Positions 27,397 to 36,289 of a stretch of 64,000 bases of DNA are shown here, one piece after another (position 1 is the stretch's first letter; the number at the start of each line of letters is the position of its first letter). Below the pieces are notes generated by a model that was not told the DNA's origin, did not search any database, and saw nothing but the letters and a program-made list of their open reading frames with translations. The stretch lies in contig NZ_PKUU01000010.1 of the NCBI RefSeq assembly GCF_002899675.1, forward strand, positions 62,001 to 126,000. The letters run 5' to 3'. The translations under genes were made by a program, and so were the position numbers. The DNA is from Clostridium sp. chh4-2. GTDB taxonomy: Bacteria > Bacillota > Clostridia > Lachnospirales > Lachnospiraceae.

Positions 27397-27425
27397 TTTA
27401 CAACCACTATTGCTTTCATTATAAT
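27397..27425 (+). promoter_or_regulatory. Promoter of the amidohydrolase/TctC operon
   Basis: TTTACA (27397-27402), 17-base spacer, TATAAT (27420-27425), in the 137-base gap between the divergent LysR gene and the amidohydrolase. A near-consensus promoter in a LysR divergent region. Confidence 0.75.
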
Positions 27426-27481
27426 TTGTTTTAACAGAAACGCAAGCGGAACTGTCACAAATAAGGAGTGATAAAAACAAT

Positions 27482-28627
27482 ATGATCGATTTAATAATTA
27501 AAAACGGACGCATTTACGACCCGGGACAAAAGACCGATTTCATCGGTGATATCGCTGTCCACAGAGGCAAAATTGTCGAGATGGGCCCGAATCTGACGGC
27601 GGAGGCGGAAAAATCGGTAAATGCAAAAGGGTTTTACGTGGTTCCGGGCTTAATTGATGTTCACACTCATATTAACTGGCTTGGCAACTATATCGGTATG
27701 CCGGCCGATCTTGCAGGAATCCCTATGGGAGTCACGGCCACCATTGATGCGGGAAGCTCCGGCGTTTCTAACTGCCGGTCTCTGCTGCGGTATATGGATA
27801 CCTGTGAGACGAAAACTAAAATAATGCTGCACGCCAGCGCCGGCGGCCAGATCATGACGAAACAGTACAGCGAAAATATTGACCCAAGTGTCTGGAATCC
27901 GGATTTATTTGAACGGGCATTTGAGGAATTTGGTGACCGGATTGTGGGAATTAAACTGAGAATCAGCAGAAATGTGGTTCAGGAACTGGGGATGCGCCCC
28001 TTAGAAGAAGCTCTGCGGCTGGCCGGGCATCTGAATACCAGAATATTTGTCCATCCCACGGACCCGCCGGTGCCCATGGCGGAGGTGGCTTCCTATCTTA
28101 GAAAAGGCGATGTGATGTGCCATATGTACCATCAGGAAGGTTATACGATTATGGATGGAGACGAGGTGGATGAAGAAGTTAAGAAGGCACGGAACAGAGG
28201 GGTTATCTTCGATGTATCCCAGGGAAAAGGAAACTTTTCCATAGCGCTGGCCAAAAAGGCGGTCAGCCAGGGATTTTTGCCATATACGGTCAGCACCGAT
28301 CTGAACATCGAAAACTGGAACAGTCCGCTGGATTTCAGCCTTTTAATGACTATGTCAAAATTGATGGCATTGGGCATGGGATTTGACGATGTGCTGAAAG
28401 GGGTAACTGTAAATGCCGCTGAAATCTTCGGAAAGCCGGGGGAGATGGGGGTATTAAAGGTTGGAACCTGCGCGGATATAACCGTTCTCAGCATGGAAAA
28501 CCAGAAAATTGAATTTACCGATAAATATAATAACAAAGTGGTGGGAGAACGGATTTTAAAACCGATGGCTACGGTCATCGACGGCAGGCTGTTATATTGT
28601 TCCAGCGATACGCTGGCAGTCCGGTAA
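27482..28627 (+). CDS. Amidohydrolase/deacetylase-family metallohydrolase
   Basis: A 381-residue amidohydrolase-superfamily enzyme resembling the dihydroorotase/D-aminoacylase-like EF_0837 group. Metal motifs in order: DVHTHI (about residue 60), the lysine for carbamylation in GIKLR, VHPTDPP, CHMYHQ, and the catalytic Asp in STDLN. The flanking beta-strands at both ends (LIIKNGRIYDPGQ at the start, GTCADITVLSM near the end) are usual. It probably hydrolyses an amide or cyclic amide of an organic acid; the specific substrate is not assigned. It is divergent from a LysR gene and upstream of a TctC-type binding protein. Confidence 0.85.
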   Translation: MIDLIIKNGRIYDPGQKTDFIGDIAVHRGKIVEMGPNLTAEAEKSVNAKGFYVVPGLIDVHTHINWLGNYIGMPADLAGIPMGVTATIDAGSSGVSNCRSLLRYMDTCETKTKIMLHASAGGQIMTKQYSENIDPSVWNPDLFERAFEEFGDRIVGIKLRISRNVVQELGMRPLEEALRLAGHLNTRIFVHPTDPPVPMAEVASYLRKGDVMCHMYHQEGYTIMDGDEVDEEVKKARNRGVIFDVSQGKGNFSIALAKKAVSQGFLPYTVSTDLNIENWNSPLDFSLLMTMSKLMALGMGFDDVLKGVTVNAAEIFGKPGEMGVLKVGTCADITVLSMENQKIEFTDKYNNKVVGERILKPMATVIDGRLLYCSSDTLAVR

Positions 28628-28716
28628 CCGGGAGCGAAGGAAATTTACATAACGGCAGCCATTTGTTGAGAGGAAAATGATGATCCAAAGATCACAAAAG
28701 CAAAGGAGAAGGTAAG

Positions 28717-29817
28717 ATGAGAAAAGCAGTATTATCAGCGCTGGTAATGGGGGCTGCGGTCAGTCTGGCCGCATGTGGTGGCTCTGTTTCGGGAACAAAG
28801 GCTGAAACATCAAAAGAAAGCACAGCAGCAGCGTCAGAAACGGCAGTACAAGACAAAACAACCGCAGAAACCGCAGCGGAAACGGCCGCAGGTGCGGCGG
28901 AACAGGATAAAGAAAGCAGTTTCGCTACCGCTGATCCGGAATGGAAACCGCAGACCGTGATTTCGGTTGTTCTACCCGCATCCGCAGGCGGGACGGTAGA
29001 CCTTTCCGCAAGAATCTGGGCCCAATATGTGAAGGAAGTCTGCGGTTGGGACGCCGTTGTTGTTAACAGCGCCGGGGCCACCGGTTCCGTAGCGGCTAAC
29101 CAGGTATTGCAGTCTGAACCGGACGGCTGCACCGTATTATACGGACATAATCTGGTGAACGTGGCCAATGTGGCCGGAGTTACGGACTACAATTATGAAG
29201 CTTTCAAGCTGGGGCCCAATTTTTCTGAAGAACCGGCGCAGCAGCTTTACACGAATACCAATACGTACCCGGATTTAGAATCATTTATAGCGGACGCCAA
29301 AGCCAATCCAGGCAAATTGCAGGCTTGTACGGAAGTGGGGGCTTATACTTATTATGAACTGCTGGCATTTGAGCAGGCGGCGGGAATTGACCTGGATTTT
29401 GTGGATGTGGGATCTACCTCGGAGAAAATGGCGGCGCTATTGAGTGAACAGATTGTTTTAAGCCCTTCCTCTTACGGCGTTGCCAAAGATTATATGGAAG
29501 CCGGACTTTTTACCTGTCTGGGATTTCCGGGGCCGGAACCCAGCGAAGTCCTTCCGGGGATAAAGACGTTTAAGGAACAGGGAATTGATATAGAATTTGC
29601 GCCTCAGGATTTCTCCTTCTATTTCCCGAAAGACACGCCGGACGAAGTGATCACGGCATATGAAGCAGCAACAAAGAAAATGCTGGAAAATGAAGACTGT
29701 ATCAAAGCGCTCAGCAATCTGGGACAGGTGCCTAAATACATGTCGTCAGAAGAAGCTGAGGAAAATGAAGCGAAACTCTATAAGCAATTTAAAGACCTGT
29801 CAGATTCTCTGAATTAA
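28717..29817 (+). CDS. TctC/Bug-type solute-binding lipoprotein, no membrane partner nearby
   Basis: A 366-residue binding protein. MRKAVLSALVMGAAVSLAAC is a lipoprotein signal with a lipobox Cys, followed by a Ser/Ala/Glu-rich linker (about residues 25-65) and a TctC/Bug fold with the family's VVLPASAGGTVDLSARI loop and the GATGSVAANQV stretch. These proteins feed carboxylates to TctAB permeases. No TctA or TctB gene is present in the window, so it either works with a distant TctAB or with one of the SLC13 permeases, or only senses. AAGGAGAAGG precedes the ATG. It ends before a strong bidirectional terminator. Confidence 0.88.
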   Translation: MRKAVLSALVMGAAVSLAACGGSVSGTKAETSKESTAAASETAVQDKTTAETAAETAAGAAEQDKESSFATADPEWKPQTVISVVLPASAGGTVDLSARIWAQYVKEVCGWDAVVVNSAGATGSVAANQVLQSEPDGCTVLYGHNLVNVANVAGVTDYNYEAFKLGPNFSEEPAQQLYTNTNTYPDLESFIADAKANPGKLQACTEVGAYTYYELLAFEQAAGIDLDFVDVGSTSEKMAALLSEQIVLSPSSYGVAKDYMEAGLFTCLGFPGPEPSEVLPGIKTFKEQGIDIEFAPQDFSFYFPKDTPDEVITAYEAATKKMLENEDCIKALSNLGQVPKYMSSEEAEENEAKLYKQFKDLSDSLN

Positions 29818-29861
29818 AAGCGCGGGATATGATTAATGGGCGCCAGAGGATACTTGTAACA

Positions 29862-29913
29862 AAAGAGCGGGGAGGAAATATACCGAGTTGGTTATATTTC
29901 CTCCCCGCTCTTT
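29862..29913. terminator. Bidirectional intrinsic terminator, perfect 21-bp stem
   Basis: The left arm 29862-29882 (AAAGAGCGGGG...) pairs perfectly over 21 bases with 29893-29913 (...CCCCGCTCTTT) around a ten-base loop. It lies exactly between the convergent TctC-type and dehydratase (2) genes and can stop transcription from both. Confidence 0.9.
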
Positions 29914-29929
29914 CACGGGTTTCATGGTA

Positions 29930-31078
29930 TTACCAGTCCTTAACGGAACCGTCAAATGCTCTTTTCGCCGAATTGCTTCCCCGCTCATTAGCCGGGTACA
30001 GAATTTCTGCGTCTTCTGCCAGCTCAATCCCGATTCCGGGGGCATCGGGGATCATCAGACAGCCGTTTTCATAGGAAAATGGGGTTTTTACCATTCTGTC
30101 TTCCTCTCCATTTAAGCAGAAGCCAGGCAGCTCCTGAATGCCAAGGTTTGGTATGCTGGCGCAAATCTGCAGGCACGCTGCTGTCGAAACCGGTCCCAGC
30201 GGATTGTGGGGGATTACCAGGACGTCATGGGCTTCTGCAACCGCGCAGATCTTCTTGCTGACGGTGATTCCGCCTACTGCGCAGACATCGGGGCGGATAT
30301 ACTCAGCCGCACGGCGGGAGAGGAGCATTTCAAATTCTTTTAAGTTGATGTAGCGTTCGCCTGTGGCGATGGGAACCGATATTTTTGAGGCCACTTCAGC
30401 CATAGAATCAATATTATCCGGCCCGATCGGATCTTCCAATACCATAGGATGATAGGGTTCCACAGCGCGGCCAAAAGCAACGGCTTCCGGTACGGTCATT
30501 CCTCTGTGGGCTTCCAGCACAAAATCGAAATCATTTCCAACGGCTTCTCTGCAAATCCTCACTTTTTCCAACTCATCGTTAATGCGGCCGCAGAAAAACT
30601 CATCCCGCCCATCATTTTTAGAATGAATGGGGCCGTTGACAAATATTTTAGCGGCTGTGAAGCCCTGTTCTTTCAGCTTGGCATATCCCTTCGCCAATTC
30701 TTCATTTGATTCCGTTTTTGTCATAACGGACGCATAAACGCGGACCTTATCTCTGGTTTTTCCGCCTAAAAGTTCGTAAACCGGAACCCCTAATTTTTTG
30801 CCTTTAATATCCCATAATGCAATATCAATTGCCGATATGGCGCTCATAATAACCGATCCCCGGAAATAAACGGACCGCAGGAAATTTTGATTTATATCTT
30901 CAATTTTAAACGGATCTTTACCTATTAGATAGCTGCTGAATTTTTCAATGGCCGCAGCCGTAGCGTTTAAATATCCCCAGTTTCCGGCTTCGCCCAAACC
31001 AACAATTCCTTCGTCTGTGTACACATGTACAAATAAATAATGTTTTGCATAAAGCAGTTTAACATCAGTAATTTTCAT
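29930..31078 (-). CDS. Enolase-superfamily acid-sugar dehydratase (mandelate racemase-like) (2)
   Basis: A 382-residue paralogue of the dehydratase at 23038-24174, with the same landmarks: VLEAHRG, VLEDPI, ATGERY (metal Glu residues) and IPHNPLGPVSTAACLQ with the catalytic His. By eye about half the residues match. The ATG at 31076-31078 is chosen because the shorter form aligns with the paralogue and has GGAGGA 12 bases upstream; the reading to 31135 adds a basic leader. It is followed on the minus strand by the bidirectional terminator and preceded by the esterase and permease genes, so it ends the operon started at 33387. Confidence 0.88.
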   Translation of the reverse strand: MKITDVKLLYAKHYLFVHVYTDEGIVGLGEAGNWGYLNATAAAIEKFSSYLIGKDPFKIEDINQNFLRSVYFRGSVIMSAISAIDIALWDIKGKKLGVPVYELLGGKTRDKVRVYASVMTKTESNEELAKGYAKLKEQGFTAAKIFVNGPIHSKNDGRDEFFCGRINDELEKVRICREAVGNDFDFVLEAHRGMTVPEAVAFGRAVEPYHPMVLEDPIGPDNIDSMAEVASKISVPIATGERYINLKEFEMLLSRRAAEYIRPDVCAVGGITVSKKICAVAEAHDVLVIPHNPLGPVSTAACLQICASIPNLGIQELPGFCLNGEEDRMVKTPFSYENGCLMIPDAPGIGIELAEDAEILYPANERGSNSAKRAFDGSVKDW

Positions 31079-31170
31079 TATCTTTTCAGTTCCTCCATTT
31101 CTAAGCGGACATCTTCTTGTGCGGGTAAAGGCCATGTAAGAAGATGCCCCCTTCTGAGTTGTTACATATT

Positions 31171-32070
31171 TTACCGCCCGATATGGTTGTTAATAAATGT
31201 CTCATGAAGCCGTAAAGCCTCTTCCCACTCGCCGTTTCTATTAATTGTAAACCCGTGCATAGAATTTCTGAACCGGCGGGAGGTGACGGTGACCCCTGAT
31301 TTAGCCAATTTGGCGGCGAAAGCTTCCCCTTCTTCCATGAGGGAATCGTGTCCTGCGCTTATGACGAGACAGTCGGGAAAGGTGCCCAAAACTTCTTCGG
31401 ATGCCAGAATCGGTGAAGCCAGTGGGGAAACGGCTTCCTCCGGCTGCATGTAAAAGTCCAGATATAATTTCTCCATCTTAGCCCGGGCCATTTTACGCTC
31501 ATCACCGTATTGATCCGGTGACAGCTTGCAAAATGGATTGGTCATTTGGTTGGCAGGTATATAATCTAAGATCATGGCAGCAGGCCTGAATGCATGGCTT
31601 TCGGCATTTTTAATGCAGGCAGCTGCAATCAGATTGCTTCCGGCGCTGTGACCCAGTAACAGGATCTTATCTGTGTCCACATTTAACTGGTCTGCATGTG
31701 TAAACGCATATACAATACAGTCATAACACTCATTTACCGCAGCAGGAAATGGATGTTCCGGCGCTAAAACATAATCCACATCCCATACCAGGGCGCCAAT
31801 GCGGTCCGCCATATGGCTGCAGTAAACCTGGTCTCTGTCCGCCCGACCTTTGATAAAACCGCCGCCGTGAAAATTGATGAGCATCGGCAGTTTTTTATTG
31901 GCCGGCGTTTCCGGTCTGAATTCAAATATATGAACGCCATTTTCCGTGGCAGGTATGTACTGTTCGTTCTGTTTTACAGGCAGTGAATCCAGTTCGTCTT
32001 TAGATATTGTCTGAAAAGCGCCATTTTTTCTGGCTGATTCGGCCAGTTTAATTAATTCGTCCCGTGTCAT
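31171..32070 (-). CDS. Alpha/beta-hydrolase esterase, HSL/acetyl-esterase family
   Basis: A 299-residue alpha/beta hydrolase. The oxyanion-hole motif NFHGGGFIKG and the nucleophile elbow GHSAGSN are clear, with a C-terminal SMHGF segment holding the likely catalytic His. The start at 32068-32070 has GGAGGAG directly before it; the reading to 32082 begins inside that site. There is no signal peptide. Between an anion permease and a dehydratase it probably removes an acyl or alkyl ester from the imported acid, which is inference. Carboxylesterase or acetyl esterase is the safest description. Confidence 0.87.
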   Translation of the reverse strand: MTRDELIKLAESARKNGAFQTISKDELDSLPVKQNEQYIPATENGVHIFEFRPETPANKKLPMLINFHGGGFIKGRADRDQVYCSHMADRIGALVWDVDYVLAPEHPFPAAVNECYDCIVYAFTHADQLNVDTDKILLLGHSAGSNLIAAACIKNAESHAFRPAAMILDYIPANQMTNPFCKLSPDQYGDERKMARAKMEKLYLDFYMQPEEAVSPLASPILASEEVLGTFPDCLVISAGHDSLMEEGEAFAAKLAKSGVTVTSRRFRNSMHGFTINRNGEWEEALRLHETFINNHIGR

Positions 32071-32091
32071 AAACTCCTCCATTTCCCTGTA

Positions 32092-33387
32092 TTAAAAGGC
32101 CGGGAATACTGTCATCACATAAAATACATAGACCGCGGTCAATATAATCGTGACCAGCCAGCCGCCTTTTATCAGATCCTTCAAATCATAACCGCCTTCA
32201 GCCATGGCCATGGGAATTGCCGGCGTTGCCATAGGGGTGAGAAATGCTGTGAGGCAGCCTACGCTTACCAGGATCATAGGCCCAACCGGGTTAGCTCCCA
32301 GCGCCTTGCAGGCCAGGATGCAGATCGGGGTAAATACCTGGATAACCGCTCTGTTTAACATAAACTGAGTAACAATAAATGGAACAATAAAGAATAATGC
32401 GCCGATCACAAATCCGTTCCGTGTTCCTCCCACAACTGCGCTCAGCCACTGTCCAATCACGTCCCCGGCTCCTGTTTCGCTCAATGCGCTTCCCAGACCC
32501 AACGCTCCTACAAATAATAATATCATATCTAAAGGAAGAGCGCCCATAGCATCTTTTGATGAAAGTACGCCGCATAAAACCATTAATATTCCGCCTATGC
32601 AGGCAATCGTCCAGCTGGCTACCCCTAACTTGCCGGAAAAATACAGGGCGATAATTGTAGCAAAGAAAATGAAGATTCCTGCCGTATCAGAAAATTTAGA
32701 CAATTCTGTTTTTTTGCCGCCGCTCATTTTTTTAACGGAACTGTTAATTGGAAGAGTGGGCGTTTTCGGCATAAACTTAGGAGCTATGAATATGGCCCAG
32801 GCAGGGATCAGAATCAGCATCGGCCATTTTGCGAAGAAGAAATCGATGGGTTCGATTACGTATTGGCTCATCTCATAAGTGGCTAAAAATGCGTTGTTCT
32901 GGCTGGCCTGCGTGATGGCTGCATCCGTTGGAAATGTCATACAGCATCCGATTGCCACAACGGCGAGTGGAAACATGACCTGGGATGGGCTCACGTCGCT
33001 TTCGTCACAGAGAGCAGAAACAAGCGGAGCGACGATGGCAAACACAACCATAGGACTGGAAATGAAGTTTGTCAGAATAACGGTTATGATGATGTATCCA
33101 AAATAAGCTTTTAAAAACGACCCCTTTGTGATTTTCATAATAAAATCACATAAATTGTGTACAAATGACGTATTGCGGAGCCCGGCCGCCACCATGAACA
33201 TGCCTGCCATTAAAATGGTGTTGGCATTAGAAAAGCCGCTGAGCGCAGTTGCAGGCTGTAGACAGCCGGTTAAAACCAAAAGAATCATTGAAGTCATTGC
33301 TGTGACCCACATAGGAACCTTATTTACGATATAAGCAACCAGAGTTAATGCAAAAATGATAATGCATACGGTAAGTTGTAAATCCAT
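32092..33387 (-). CDS. SLC13/DASS-type anion permease (2)
   Basis: A 431-residue multi-pass permease related to that at 24198-25505, with the same halves (SGFSNANTILMAGMFMVAAG; MLNRAVIQVFTPICILACKA). It is first of a minus-strand set followed by the esterase and dehydratase (2), and should import their substrate. CAAGGAGGATATA lies just before the start codon. The AraC gene upstream is divergent. Confidence 0.88.
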   Translation of the reverse strand: MDLQLTVCIIIFALTLVAYIVNKVPMWVTAMTSMILLVLTGCLQPATALSGFSNANTILMAGMFMVAAGLRNTSFVHNLCDFIMKITKGSFLKAYFGYIIITVILTNFISSPMVVFAIVAPLVSALCDESDVSPSQVMFPLAVVAIGCCMTFPTDAAITQASQNNAFLATYEMSQYVIEPIDFFFAKWPMLILIPAWAIFIAPKFMPKTPTLPINSSVKKMSGGKKTELSKFSDTAGIFIFFATIIALYFSGKLGVASWTIACIGGILMVLCGVLSSKDAMGALPLDMILLFVGALGLGSALSETGAGDVIGQWLSAVVGGTRNGFVIGALFFIVPFIVTQFMLNRAVIQVFTPICILACKALGANPVGPMILVSVGCLTAFLTPMATPAIPMAMAEGGYDLKDLIKGGWLVTIILTAVYVFYVMTVFPAF

Positions 33388-33700
33388 TATATCCTCCTTG
33401 TAAATGTTCGCATTATTTGACCGGTCATGCGGTTTGATAAGGTGAGGATAATGGATTTTGGGGGATTTGTCGTTGATATTTTTTACGATATATGAAACTT
33501 TTTTGGGGATTTTTGTTTGGGTGGAAAAAAATTTGTGAAAAGAGGGGGATAAAATCCAAATATTATGAATGAGTGGAGGGGCGTGAGGGGTGAAAATATG
33601 AGGTGAGCGGGGGGATTTGGGGTGGAGGGAGGAGAAAATAACCGAAAGATTTTACACGTGGAGAATCTTTGGATGTGCTATACTTATAGAAACGTGATAT

Positions 33701-33749
33701 TTTTACATAAAGGGTGAAGGCATTTCTGAAAATGCCTTGAAGTTTAAAG
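33701..33749 (-). repeat. Dispersed palindromic element, copy B (inverted)
   Basis: On the minus strand this reads ...AAATGCCTTCACCCTTTATGTAAAA, matching the right half of copy A at 25541-25560. Its hairpin core is AAGGCATTTCTGAAAATGCCTT. It abuts copy C in opposite orientation, sharing a TTTAAAGT junction. Confidence 0.7.
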
Positions 33750-33796
33750 TAAAACGTGAAGGCATTTTCCAAAATGCCTTCACCCTTGAGCTAAAA
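33745..33796 (+). repeat. Dispersed palindromic element, copy C
   Basis: TAAAGTAAAACGTGAAGGC opens the element, the stem is GTGAAGGCATTTT pairing with AAAATGCCTTCAC, and CCCTTGAGCTAAAA closes it. It matches copy A over most of its length. It ends just before the AraC ribosome site, so its hairpin would be in the 5' leader of that mRNA. Confidence 0.7.
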
Positions 33797-33808
33797 AGGT
33801 GGGGTTTT

Positions 33809-34747
33809 ATGAACGCTGATTTCAATTTAGACTGCCCGGCAGAAAATCTGTCGCTAATCATTTACGCACATGAATTAGCCCGCTACAGTTTCCACTGGCA
33901 CGAATATGAATACGAAATCGATATTATTTTAAAAGGCAAAGCCGAGTTCTGCTGTGAGGGAAATATTCACACACTGGAGGCCGATGACATCATCGTAATC
34001 AATTGCGGAGACGGACACGGTTCTTTTACACTGGAACCTAACACGATTTCCATGGTGCTGCGATTCTCTGCCGAAGCATTACAAAAGTATGTAAATCCCG
34101 GAAATCATTATCAATTTCATTGTATTTCCAACGCAAAAACCAGATATCAGCCCCAATTCTGCAAGCTGCGGTACTTTATGGCGCAGATTTTGGAAGCTTC
34201 CATGCACCGGCACATTTATTCTCATTTGACCGCAAAAGCATCCATGGAATTGATTCTGTCAACGCTTTACTGTTACTTTTCCCCGGTGGAAGTGCCCAGC
34301 ATCCGTCCCAAGGATAAATTCCGCCAGAAGAGCATACGAAACATTATAAAATACATCGACAAGCACTATACACAGAAAATCACATTGGAAGATTTAGCCC
34401 GTATATCGAAATATAATAAAACCTATGTTTCAACATTCTTCAAGTTAAATGTGGGAATGAACTTTTATGAGTATCTGACAAGAGTCCGGTTCATGAAAGC
34501 CTTAGATGATCTGGATAATACCAATAAAAACCTGACAGAAATTGCCATTGACAACGGATTTCCGGACCTAAAATCCTTTAATTACCGTTTCCGAGACGTA
34601 TTTCATATGTTTCCATCGGAATACCGGCTGCTGGCGGTCGATGTGCCCGGCAGGGAAGGAGTCACGCAGCGGCGGTATTGCGATGTGGAAAATCAGATGC
34701 TTCAGAAAAAAATAGCCGAATATCTGTGGATGGATGATTTCGCATAA
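33809..34747 (+). CDS. AraC-family transcriptional regulator
   Basis: A 312-residue regulator with an N-terminal cupin (HWHEYEYEIDIILKGKAEFC, near residue 30) and a C-terminal AraC double helix-turn-helix (ITLEDLARISKYNKTYVSTF, then NLTEIAIDNGFPDLKSFNYR). The ATG at 33809 follows AGGTGGGG; a longer in-frame reading to 33737 starts within the palindromic element and is unlikely. It is divergent from the SLC13 (2) operon and is its probable regulator, with a sugar or acid as ligand in the cupin. Convergent with the YitT gene downstream. Confidence 0.88.
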   Translation: MNADFNLDCPAENLSLIIYAHELARYSFHWHEYEYEIDIILKGKAEFCCEGNIHTLEADDIIVINCGDGHGSFTLEPNTISMVLRFSAEALQKYVNPGNHYQFHCISNAKTRYQPQFCKLRYFMAQILEASMHRHIYSHLTAKASMELILSTLYCYFSPVEVPSIRPKDKFRQKSIRNIIKYIDKHYTQKITLEDLARISKYNKTYVSTFFKLNVGMNFYEYLTRVRFMKALDDLDNTNKNLTEIAIDNGFPDLKSFNYRFRDVFHMFPSEYRLLAVDVPGREGVTQRRYCDVENQMLQKKIAEYLWMDDFA

Positions 34748-34757
34748 GCTGTTCGGT

Positions 34758-35600
34758 CTAGCGCTTTGGCCGGTAAATGATCTCATTGACCGTATAAACG
34801 GTTACGAACGCATTTTTATCCGTTTTCAGAACGTAGGTCATCAGCGTTGCATACTCGTTTTTATCGACAATGGTGATGATCTCCTTCCGGGGCTTTCCGT
34901 CATAGGCACCGATGGCTTCGTAGATAGTTGCGCCGCTGTGGAGGTGGTGCAGGATAAAATCTCTGATTTCTTCCTCGCGCTGGGAGATGATGCATACCCG
35001 TTTTTTGATATTGAAGCCAAAGATGAAGTGATCCAGGGCGATTCCGTTCAGATACGTTCCCAAGACGCTGAGCACCACTATCTTTTTATCGTAGACGAGA
35101 GCCGAGGACAGGGCCACGCACATGCCGGCTAAGGACATGGCTTTGCCCAGATCCATCCTGAGATATTTATTCAAAAACTTTGCCACGATGTCCAGTCCGC
35201 CTGACGATGCGTTCCGGTTAAACAAAAGGGCCAGTCCGATGCTGACCACAAAGATGTAGCACAGCACATCCAGAAATGCGTCGTTGGTGATGGACTGGTT
35301 GTTGGGGAACATCATTTCAAAAACACCCAGCACCACGGGGAGCAGAAATGAGGTATACACGGTCTTGGCGCCAAATTCCCTGCCTATGAAAAGAAAGCCC
35401 AGTATCAGCAGCAGGGTGTTTAGAATCAGGGTGATTACAGAAATGTTTAAGGGAACAAAGTTCCCCAAAACGATGGCCAGACCGGAGATGCTGCCTACCG
35501 AGACATGGCTGGGGATTAAAAAGAAAAATACAGCTGCGGCAACAATTATAGTCGCCAGAGTAATGATAATAAATTCTTTGACCGTTTCTAACTTTTTCAT
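34758..35600 (-). CDS. YitT-family membrane protein
   Basis: A 280-residue protein with an N-terminal YitT domain of about five membrane segments (residues 8-190) and a soluble C-terminal DUF2179 domain (VCIISQREEEIRDFILHHLH). Start MKKLETVKEFIIITLATIIV has GGAGGTTT upstream. The family is very common in Firmicutes and its molecular job is not established. It is not linked in function to its neighbours as far as I can see. Confidence 0.9.
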   Translation of the reverse strand: MKKLETVKEFIIITLATIIVAAAVFFFLIPSHVSVGSISGLAIVLGNFVPLNISVITLILNTLLLILGFLFIGREFGAKTVYTSFLLPVVLGVFEMMFPNNQSITNDAFLDVLCYIFVVSIGLALLFNRNASSGGLDIVAKFLNKYLRMDLGKAMSLAGMCVALSSALVYDKKIVVLSVLGTYLNGIALDHFIFGFNIKKRVCIISQREEEIRDFILHHLHSGATIYEAIGAYDGKPRKEIITIVDKNEYATLMTYVLKTDKNAFVTVYTVNEIIYRPKR

Positions 35601-35921
35601 TCAAAACCTCCAATATATTTAGTTTCAGCAGACGGATCACCGTCTGACGAAATACCCTCTAGTATGATATCATATCAGGAGCCTGCCTGCAATTTGGATA
35701 AAAAACGTATTTACTCGGTTTTTATTCATATTTCAGGCTTTTTTTGACAGATCGAACAAAATATCTATTCTATAAAATTTGTGATTGTGTTAAACTTATA
35801 AAAGCAGGTATTTGTTATTGCAGGTTAGCTGCCTGTCTTTTATGGAGTTAATTTATGAGAGTACTGAACAATTTTGGATTAGGAACATATAAATATCAGT
35901 GATAATAATAAGGAGAAAGAG
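35601..35921. other. Gene-free stretch upstream of the HPt gene
   Basis: A 321-base gap. Next to the YitT start is a 7-bp inverted repeat, CAGACGG-ATCA-CCGTCTG (35629-35646), a possible operator for the YitT gene. A plus-strand promoter candidate follows at 35744-35771. Beyond it lies a leader of about 150 bases with no feature I can name. Confidence 0.5.
35744..35771 (+). promoter_or_regulatory. Promoter candidate for the phosphorelay operon
   Basis: TTGACA (35744-35749), 16-base spacer, TATTCT (35766-35771). It is about 150 bases before the HPt start codon and is the best match in the gap. Confidence 0.6.
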
Positions 35922-36281
35922 ATGAACGAAAATTTTAAGACGGCGTTGGTTGAAGCTGGGGTAGATGTGGAAGGAAGTATCAGACGGTTCTGCGGTAATG
36001 AAGGGTTATATGAGAAGTTTTTAATGAAGTTTCTGGCTGACGATAATTTCGATAAGATGGAGCCGGCATTCAGAGACAATGATTTTGATACGGCTTTGAT
36101 TGCTGCTCATACGCTAAAGGGCGTCAGCGCCAATTTGGGAATTAACAGAGTTTATGAAATTGCTTCTGAGATTGTCAATCTGATTCGAAATGAAAAGTAT
36201 GAAGATGCCAAAGGCTTATACAATAATTTTGAAAACGCCTATAAGGAGATATACCAGATTATAGAACATGAACAGAGGTGA
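35922..36281 (+). CDS. HPt-domain phosphotransfer protein
   Basis: A 119-residue protein made of one histidine-phosphotransfer domain. The phospho-accepting His63 lies in AAHTLKGVSANLGI, the standard Hpt motif. A hybrid kinase with two receivers and a receiver/HD-GYP protein follow in the same operon, so this is the shuttle of a multistep phosphorelay. GGAGAAAGAG precedes the ATG. Confidence 0.92.
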   Translation: MNENFKTALVEAGVDVEGSIRRFCGNEGLYEKFLMKFLADDNFDKMEPAFRDNDFDTALIAAHTLKGVSANLGINRVYEIASEIVNLIRNEKYEDAKGLYNNFENAYKEIYQIIEHEQR

Positions 36282-36289
36282 TAAAAGGT

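Larger units (their letters stand above)
33388..33808. other. Regulatory gap between divergent permease and AraC genes
   Basis: A 421-base gene-free stretch. It contains two facing copies of the dispersed palindromic element (33701-33796), and an extended -10, TGCTATACT (33676-33684), for the AraC gene, without a good -35. G/T-rich and A/T-rich runs fill 33480-33660. I see no further gene. Confidence 0.5.

Noticed and set aside
29818-29929. Small frames around the 21-bp inverted repeat
   Set aside because: The repeat explains the sequence as a bidirectional terminator between convergent genes.
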